The notes beneath the pieces were generated by a model that saw only the letters and a program-made list of their open reading frames with translations, did not search any database and was not told where the DNA came from. From Sporosarcina sp. NCCP-2222 (lineage in GTDB: Bacteria; Bacillota; Bacilli; Bacillales_A; Planococcaceae), in assembly GCF_023168145.1 (NCBI RefSeq), contig NZ_BQYK01000005.1:85439-149438 (forward strand): a stretch of DNA of 64,000 bases, in the 5' to 3' direction. Positions 59,564-64,000 of the stretch are shown piece by piece (the first letter of the stretch is position 1; every line of letters begins with the position of its first letter). The position numbers and the translations under genes were made by a program.

Positions 59564-60602
59564 CTTTAACTCCTCCTATGGGCGATACATATAAGTTTAA
59601 ATCTGCTCTTTTCGCCCATCTGCAGATCTCCTTGCTCTCTAACGTGTTCGGTGTAAATTGAACAAGCGACCCTAACTTTTCGATGGAAATTTCAATACGT
59701 TCTGAAGGCAATAACCATTCCTCTGTTTCAATTGAACAACAATCAGGAATTGTTCCCATTCCTATAATTGTGCCTGGCAGTGGCCTAAAGATAGAATGAA
59801 TCGCTTGAAGAACATCTTCTGGCTTCGCTGTATATTCTGATGTACTTCCCTTCCATTTGAATCGGTCCCCAATCCGGACTTCAACTTTTAAATTTAATGG
59901 ATTGCCTACTTCCTCCGGGGTTACCAGGAAAGGCCCAATACCATTGCTGGCAGTGAAATCTTTGCACTTTCCTGGTCCTGTTAATCCCAAGAAGTCAGGT
60001 AATTGAACGTCTCGTGCAGAGCAATCATTAAAGATGACATAACCTGCAATTGAACTTCCGGCCCCTACTACGATACCAAGCTCTGGTTCGATGTCTAAAT
60101 AGGATGTGTAGGATGGCCAATGAATGGTGTCCCCATCGCCAATGATGGCATTGTGATTGCCTTTATAGTAACGAAAATTTGGCGTTGTATACTCTCGCTG
60201 CAAGCGTCGATGAAGAGCAAAATTGATGATCTTATTTAAAGGCCATTTAACTTCTCTGTGCAACAGATTCTTTGCTGCATTTTGCAAATGCCTAGGGGAT
60301 AAGCCGAAGTCCAGAAGAGCAGGTACCTTCGAGATAGGTGGCCGTAATCGTACATCCTTAAGTTCCGGCATCTCTCTGTCTGTAAATGAATCGATATGCT
60401 CGCTTGCATAATCGTATAATTCCTTTGCATATACCTCGCTCTCAGGCAGGTGTGTTACATATTGGTTAGCATCATCAAGAATGGTGATGTCTTTTCCTGT
60501 CTTTGACATGATGGTTGAAAAGGCGACAACAAAATTATTTGCAATAACTACACCAAACAAAGCGGTAGTATCATTATTTGTTTCAAATGTGACAAGCTTC
60601 AT
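59520..60602 (-). CDS. Fumarylacetoacetate hydrolase-family protein
   Basis: A 360-residue metal-dependent hydrolase/isomerase of the FAH family. The metal triad is in YLDIEPELGIVVG (two Glu) and FNDCSARDVQLPD (Asp), and TGPGKCKDFTASNGIGPFLV is the usual second-shell stretch. The N-terminal 120 residues form the small FAH domain. Relatives cut fumarylacetoacetate, decarboxylate oxaloacetate or isomerise homoprotocatechuate products. The stop lies 44 bases inside the lactonase-like gene. No aromatic-degradation genes are nearby. Substrate unknown. Confidence 0.85.
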   Translation of the reverse strand: MKLVTFETNNDTTALFGVVIANNFVVAFSTIMSKTGKDITILDDANQYVTHLPESEVYAKELYDYASEHIDSFTDREMPELKDVRLRPPISKVPALLDFGLSPRHLQNAAKNLLHREVKWPLNKIINFALHRRLQREYTTPNFRYYKGNHNAIIGDGDTIHWPSYTSYLDIEPELGIVVGAGSSIAGYVIFNDCSARDVQLPDFLGLTGPGKCKDFTASNGIGPFLVTPEEVGNPLNLKVEVRIGDRFKWKGSTSEYTAKPEDVLQAIHSIFRPLPGTIIGMGTIPDCCSIETEEWLLPSERIEISIEKLGSLVQFTPNTLESKEICRWAKRADLNLYVSPIGGVKVDHEIALFKGNATM

Positions 60603-60733
60603 GGAATACCTCCCTCTTAAACAGAATTATACTTTAAATCTCAATGAATGCAAGTACATACTTACATTATTTCAATACCATTTCTCTATCACGTTTAGAA
60701 ATGTCCGTGTTGACACATATTACTTTAGATCTT

Positions 60734-60871
60734 TTATGAGTTTCGAATGGAGGATGTCGTCGAAGAACCTTTGATCTCACAATCGTAATATGATTGAATC
60801 CCTGTTCTATACTCCTCAGGATGATCTGCAAGGCTCAAGACATCCCCTGCACCGCCATTGGCAAGTCTCAT
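60734..60871 (-). CDS. Possible short ORF or gene remnant
   Basis: A 45-codon frame, ATG at 60871 to TAA at 60734, reading MRLANGGAGDVLSLADHPEE then a tail with YRTGIQSYYDCEIKG. The first 35 residues look protein-like and the ribosome binding site is weak, so it may be the surviving end of a decayed gene. Nothing was recognised. It could also be chance. Confidence 0.25.
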   Translation of the reverse strand: MRLANGGAGDVLSLADHPEEYRTGIQSYYDCEIKGSSTTSSIRNS

Positions 60872-61078
60872 TTACTTGTTCTCACTTCTAAAAAGTAATG
60901 CCTTTTAGTGATTTTCCTTACTTTTCGTAAAGTCGACAACTTCTCCCGCCCCTAGATTAGGCTTCACGAGCTAAGTCAGCCTCCATGCCTATGTATTTTC
61001 ACCATCTGGAATTATATTTCGTCCTCCTTTTTCCCAGTCGTTTCACGGAAAATGACGTCTCTGTGAGATAACGAAAAT
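60872..61078. other. Gene-free stretch
   Basis: About 200 bases with no convincing gene. A minus-strand piece reading NLGAGEVVDFTKSKENH then stop hints at decayed coding sequence, together with the short frame at 60734-60871, but no intact gene was found in the whole 60603-61144 gap. Confidence 0.3.
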
Positions 61079-61081
61079 AAA

Positions 61082-61138
61082 GGGTGCTGAATTATTCAGC
61101 ACCCTGCCTGACACAAAAAAGCACCGCCGAAACGGTGC
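61082..61138 (-). terminator. Two tandem terminator hairpins
   Basis: GCACCG (61121-61126) pairs with CGGTGC (61133-61138) and is followed on the minus strand by six Ts. A second perfect hairpin follows, GGGTGCTGAA (61082-61091) with TTCAGCACCC (61095-61104). They end the small lipoprotein gene. Confidence 0.8.
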
Positions 61139-61144
61139 GACTGC

Positions 61145-61291
61145 TTACTGATTATTATTTTCGTCTTGTCTTTGTTCGGACGGTTCTTCCGTCGGATCCG
61201 GTTCATTTTCATCGACACCATTACAACCAACTAGAAGCCCCGCAGATAAAAAAATAGAGGCAAGCGCGAAAACGCCTTTTTCCTTTTTCAA
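61145..61291 (-). CDS. Small lipoprotein
   Basis: A 48-residue protein: MKKEKGVFALASIFLSAGLL then VGCNGVDENEPDPTEEPSEQ and a short polar end. The lipobox LLVGC puts the lipidated Cys at residue 23, leaving only about 26 acidic, Pro-rich residues outside. The TTG start at 61291 has AAAGGAGGG seven bases upstream, and tandem terminators follow the stop. Both support a real gene. A possible sigma-A promoter (TTGGCA, then CATATT after 17 bases) lies upstream near 61340-61370. Function unknown. Confidence 0.75.
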   Translation of the reverse strand: MKKEKGVFALASIFLSAGLLVGCNGVDENEPDPTEEPSEQRQDENNNQ

Positions 61292-61816
61292 TTTAATCCC
61301 TCCTTTTATCCTAGGTTGCTCCATTTTATTCTTAATATGTATAGAACTTATGTCTGTGCCAACCTTTCCTCAAGGGAACTTTAAACGATTCAACATTTTT
61401 CACTATAAAATCAACTCTCCACTGCATTTACAGCCTCCCGATTCTCCCTTTCGTTTTTTCTAAAGGTGCTCCTATAGATAAACTAACCCTCTACTACTAG
61501 GCACAAAAATACCCCGCCTGAAAATAGGCTGGGGTAGCATACTTTATGTTGAGTTAACTGGTAAACCTAAATGCATGAACCTCTCTGGAATGAATTCCCG
61601 AGCACCGACTAGACAATATGATAATTGACATTGTAGAGGTACGTCCAAGCGTGGATTAAGTTATCCATAAATATAGTATTGATCTATACTTCATTAACTA
61701 CGTTAATATATGCGAAAAAATGTACTACATACGATCTTAATGTTGACGTGAATTATTCGGTAGCTTTCATCTTGGCATCAAAATACCGAAGAATCCCGCT
61801 CCATTTCCTAAATCTA
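61292..61816. other. Mostly gene-free stretch with a terminator at 61510-61536
   Basis: No intact gene was found. A hairpin with arms TACCCCGCCT (61510-61519) and AGGCTGGGGTA (61526-61536) is followed on the minus strand by five Ts and probably ends the operon at 61817. A second hairpin, TTCGGTA/TACCGAA (about 61768-61796), lies closer to the stop codon. Confidence 0.5.
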
Positions 61817-62152
61817 TTAAATACCGATCTCGTCAGGTTTTCGAATCCTATACGTAATCGTAATTGGCTGCGTCCCCATCGCGTTATACACCATGTCATA
61901 CTGGAGAGTAGAATTGGCGACAGACATTTGTTGAAAATGAATGGCCAGAATCTGATTCGTCATTTGAGAGGTGACTTCCCGAATGGATGTCTCCACAATC
62001 TCCCCTTTCGCATAGTTCAGCTCTTCCTCGACTTGCATTTTAAGTTGTGTTGATAAGGCGCTCATTTGATCCAGCAATGCATTGATCGCTTCACCGCTCG
62101 GAATCATGTCCTCATCCTCTAAAAACTTAAAATCCATATAAATTTGTCCCAT
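61817..62152 (-). CDS. Small partner protein of the lipase-like gene
   Basis: A 111-residue soluble, acidic protein: a helical middle (EAINALLDQMSALSTQLKMQ, then a further helix) and a C-terminal beta part (MGTQPITITYRIRKPDEIGI). AGGGAGGG precedes the ATG, which is 14 bases after the upstream stop, so it is co-transcribed with the lipase-like gene. No family was recognised. Size, charge and tight linkage would fit an immunity protein, chaperone or secretion partner; this is a guess from layout. Confidence 0.7.
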   Translation of the reverse strand: MGQIYMDFKFLEDEDMIPSGEAINALLDQMSALSTQLKMQVEEELNYAKGEIVETSIREVTSQMTNQILAIHFQQMSVANSTLQYDMVYNAMGTQPITITYRIRKPDEIGI

Positions 62153-62165
62153 GGTACCCTCCCTA

Positions 62166-64000
62166 TCAGCTTAGTTCAAAAATGGCCGCCACAAGTTCAT
62201 CTTCCGAGAAGAACTCGAGGATTGCATTTTTCATATTATCAAAAAGGCGTCTGCCCTTTTCTATATCCTCCATGAAAAAACTCTGAATCCCATCAATGTC
62301 ATTGACGATTCCGGGAGGCATGGGCGGAATTTTTTCATTAACCGAGATGCTGACCATTTCACGGTCACTGCTGCCGAGAAGGTAGGAGTAGGCATGAGGA
62401 TTGGACTCCATCTCACTGATTTTATTCATCAAATCACGCTTTCTCCATTCGAACGGCTGCTCAAACCGTTCAACAAAGGTGCGTTGGATCTGTGTCAGCA
62501 ACAACCTTTTCTCCTCGTAATTCGTAATTCCCATACGATATAGCCGGCTGGCAGAAGAAATATTGATTTCAATTTTCTCGGCTCCTCCACCACCTGCTGT
62601 CATGATGAGATCCTTGCCGGCATATTGTCGCGATGGATCGGCCAAGCCATTGATCAACGCTTCCAGGCCATGGGCTTCGAAGGAACCTCCTAGTGCATTG
62701 ATCAGGTCCTTGCCTGTTTCCCATAATAGATACATATCTTCCGCTAACCCTTGCAGCTGGCTAATCAAAGCTTTCAATGCTTTCCAAGCTGTAATGAAAC
62801 CTCGCAATGAAGAGAGATCAGCTTCATTGATCACAGCAATCAGCTTTAGGATATTCTCCGACTTTTCTTGGACTCTGCGTAAATAGTCAGAAATCCTTTT
62901 CCCTTCTTCACCACTCATAGAATCTGCAATGGTAATAAGGACTGGCAGTTGTTTCACCAATTCTTCCAGTCTCTCTTGGATCACGGGTAGATGGGCTTTT
63001 ATTTCTTCAAAAGCGGCAGCTCGGACTACCATCTTTTTATTTCGATCACCTAACCAATATTTGGCGATATTTTTCAAATCAAGTTTTAGCTCTACTTCCG
63101 GATCACCGGTCAATAACAGACTCAAGTTCTCTAAAAATTTGTTGTCAATTCCTGTGGCAAAATGAAAGAGACCATCCATCCCTGCCTCCTCGTAATAGGG
63201 GGCAGCTTTTGCAAGATATTTTTGGAGGGACTGCAGTGATTTATCGGGTATCCTGCCTAGCACATCATGAAGGCTGGCCAAGTCAGGATTCGTATCGATG
63301 ATATCTTCGGTGCCGAGGCGGATGAAGCCTCTTGTGAGATTAAGGGGATAAAGAGCATCTTCTTCAGATGTGACATGGTGGATTTTCTGGCCCATGTCTT
63401 TGTAATGTTCCAGTGCGAAATCTTGTAGTTTCTTTGGGTCCAAGTCGTACAGATCCTCAATCCTAAACCCTTTCAACCCGAACTCTGCGCGTATCTCTTT
63501 AAAAAATGCAGGATCATTGGCTGCCAGCTGGTACACAGTAGGTGCCGCATCGTTCATGACGACAACATTGTCAAACGGGACACCAAGCAACAACATCATC
63601 TGAATATGATTGCCGCCCAGGGAATGGCCGAGTCCATACTTCTTCAAAGAGGGGATCTCCTTTTTCCCGCTTTGCTTATCTACAAATTGATTGATCTCCT
63701 TGTTCGCCCATTCCTCAAATTCCATTGCATCCTGCAGCTGATCATTCACCTTTCCCGTAAAAATACCAATGCCATTATAGCTCCAGTCCATCGGCTTGCC
63801 GTCGGAACGGCCGCCAATCTCAGAACCTTCCGAACCCCTGGTGATGGTATAACTTTGATTAATCCCTTTGTCCGGATCATAAAAGTGAATAACCGTTCCA
63901 TCGAAGCCACTGTCTCTGGATTTACAGTTCATGATGCCATCCGAATAATACAAATTGATGGTTTTGGGCGGTTCTTGGCCCGTTTCCTCAATATAGATCC
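62166..64000 (-). CDS. Lipase-like (class 3/alpha-beta hydrolase) protein, cut by window edge
   Basis: At least 611 residues; the frame is open to the right edge, so the true start lies beyond it (a TTG at 63953 is an unlikely start). Near the edge are strand patterns like TVIHFYDPD and SYTITRGSEGSE, then the nucleophile elbow GLGHSLGGNH (Ser codon 63621-63623) and VVVMNDAAPTVY, as in class 3 lipases; I recall this as DUF6792-like. The rest, about 450 residues, is helical and coiled-coil-rich (EEIKAHLPVIQERLEELVKQ; AWKALKALISQLQGLAEDMY) with no known domain. No signal peptide can be judged. It may be a secreted effector or a cell-surface lipase. Confidence 0.75.
   Translation of the reverse strand, partial: IYIEETGQEPPKTINLYYSDGIMNCKSRDSGFDGTVIHFYDPDKGINQSYTITRGSEGSEIGGRSDGKPMDWSYNGIGIFTGKVNDQLQDAMEFEEWANKEINQFVDKQSGKKEIPSLKKYGLGHSLGGNHIQMMLLLGVPFDNVVVMNDAAPTVYQLAANDPAFFKEIRAEFGLKGFRIEDLYDLDPKKLQDFALEHYKDMGQKIHHVTSEEDALYPLNLTRGFIRLGTEDIIDTNPDLASLHDVLGRIPDKSLQSLQKYLAKAAPYYEEAGMDGLFHFATGIDNKFLENLSLLLTGDPEVELKLDLKNIAKYWLGDRNKKMVVRAAAFEEIKAHLPVIQERLEELVKQLPVLITIADSMSGEEGKRISDYLRRVQEKSENILKLIAVINEADLSSLRGFITAWKALKALISQLQGLAEDMYLLWETGKDLINALGGSFEAHGLEALINGLADPSRQYAGKDLIMTAGGGGAEKIEINISSASRLYRMGITNYEEKRLLLTQIQRTFVERFEQPFEWRKRDLMNKISEMESNPHAYSYLLGSSDREMVSISVNEKIPPMPPGIVNDIDGIQSFFMEDIEKGRRLFDNMKNAILEFFSEDELVAAIFELS

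Noticed and set aside
61679-62053. 124-codon plus-strand frame over the small partner gene
   Set aside because: It overlaps the minus-strand 111-residue gene, which has a better ribosome binding site and operon context.
1-64000. Insertion sequences, prophage, tRNA or rRNA genes
   Set aside because: No transposase, integrase, phage protein, CCA-ended cloverleaf or rRNA stretch was recognised on either strand.

Overview
The window reads as a chromosomal segment of a low-to-moderate-GC Gram-positive bacterium of the order Bacillales. A Sporosarcina/Planococcaceae-like or other Bacillaceae-type genome is likely, but the genus is an inference. The basis is strong AGGAGG-type ribosome binding sites, frequent TTG and GTG starts, rho-independent terminators after most units, lipoprotein signal peptides and no outer-membrane proteins. 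Genes recognisable from Bacillus also fit: yqhG/yqhH, hmoB, an L-box in front of dapA, an OpuF-type transporter, oxalate decarboxylase, and YdhK-, YhfW- and YozG-like proteins. No rRNA, tRNA, CRISPR array, transposase or prophage gene was seen. It is mostly ordinary accessory chromosome in short operons.

Layout. 1-5.3 kb: the tail of an unknown gene, an RsbR-type stress-sensor protein, a convergent run of small metabolic and membrane genes (deaminase, aspartate dehydrogenase, small lipoprotein) and a metallo-beta-lactamase-fold hydrolase. 5.3-9.1 kb: an HmoB-like heme monooxygenase, an acetyltransferase and a two-gene osmoprotectant importer whose permease and binding protein are fused. 9.1-14.6 kb: nitroreductase with a divergent HxlR regulator, a YiaA/B membrane protein, dapA under a lysine riboswitch followed by a further structured leader, peptidase E and a quinone oxidoreductase. 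15.0-26.2 kb: two DHA2 drug-efflux pumps, a FtsX/LolD-like ABC exporter, the yqhH-yqhG pair with an exported protein, a 20-bp-period repeat array, a membrane M23 peptidase, DinB and GNAT proteins and a Cys-rich pentapeptide-repeat protein. 26.4-33.8 kb: catalase, YdhK lipoprotein, a large FtsX-type ABC system and a Rieske/FAD oxidoreductase.

33.9-40.7 kb: an NCS2 nucleobase permease, a gamma-glutamyltransferase-like enzyme and a bicupin oxalate decarboxylase, in that order on the minus strand, then YqcI/YcgG, VOC, NUDIX and HxlR proteins. 40.7-45.4 kb: arsR-arsB with a palindromic operator, a second DinB protein, two HAD phosphatases and an FMN reductase. 45.6-48.7 kb: a 1012-residue hybrid kinase with two different kinase modules. 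48.7-52.6 kb: a Fur-box-controlled iron/heme ABC importer with a HugZ-like protein and a third DinB protein. 52.7-58.5 kb: a lipoprotein, a YtrA-type GntR/ABC operon, a YozG-like HTH/DUF2975/DUF817 operon and a polysaccharide deacetylase. 58.7-64 kb: a fumarylacetoacetase-family enzyme overlapping a lactonase-like hydrolase, a small lipoprotein and, at the right edge, a lipase-like protein with a small partner.

Themes that fit together are stress and redox defence (catalase, nitroreductase, FMN reductase, heme monooxygenase, RsbR), import of iron/heme and osmoprotectants, efflux (two DHA2 pumps, ArsB, ABC exporters) and small-molecule catabolism. I do not see one unmistakable new system. The best candidates for a second look are the lipase-like pair at the right edge, the double-kinase sensor, the interleaved inverted repeats near 39.1 kb, the extra structured leader before dapA, the 20-bp repeat array and the permease/GGT/oxalate-decarboxylase cluster.
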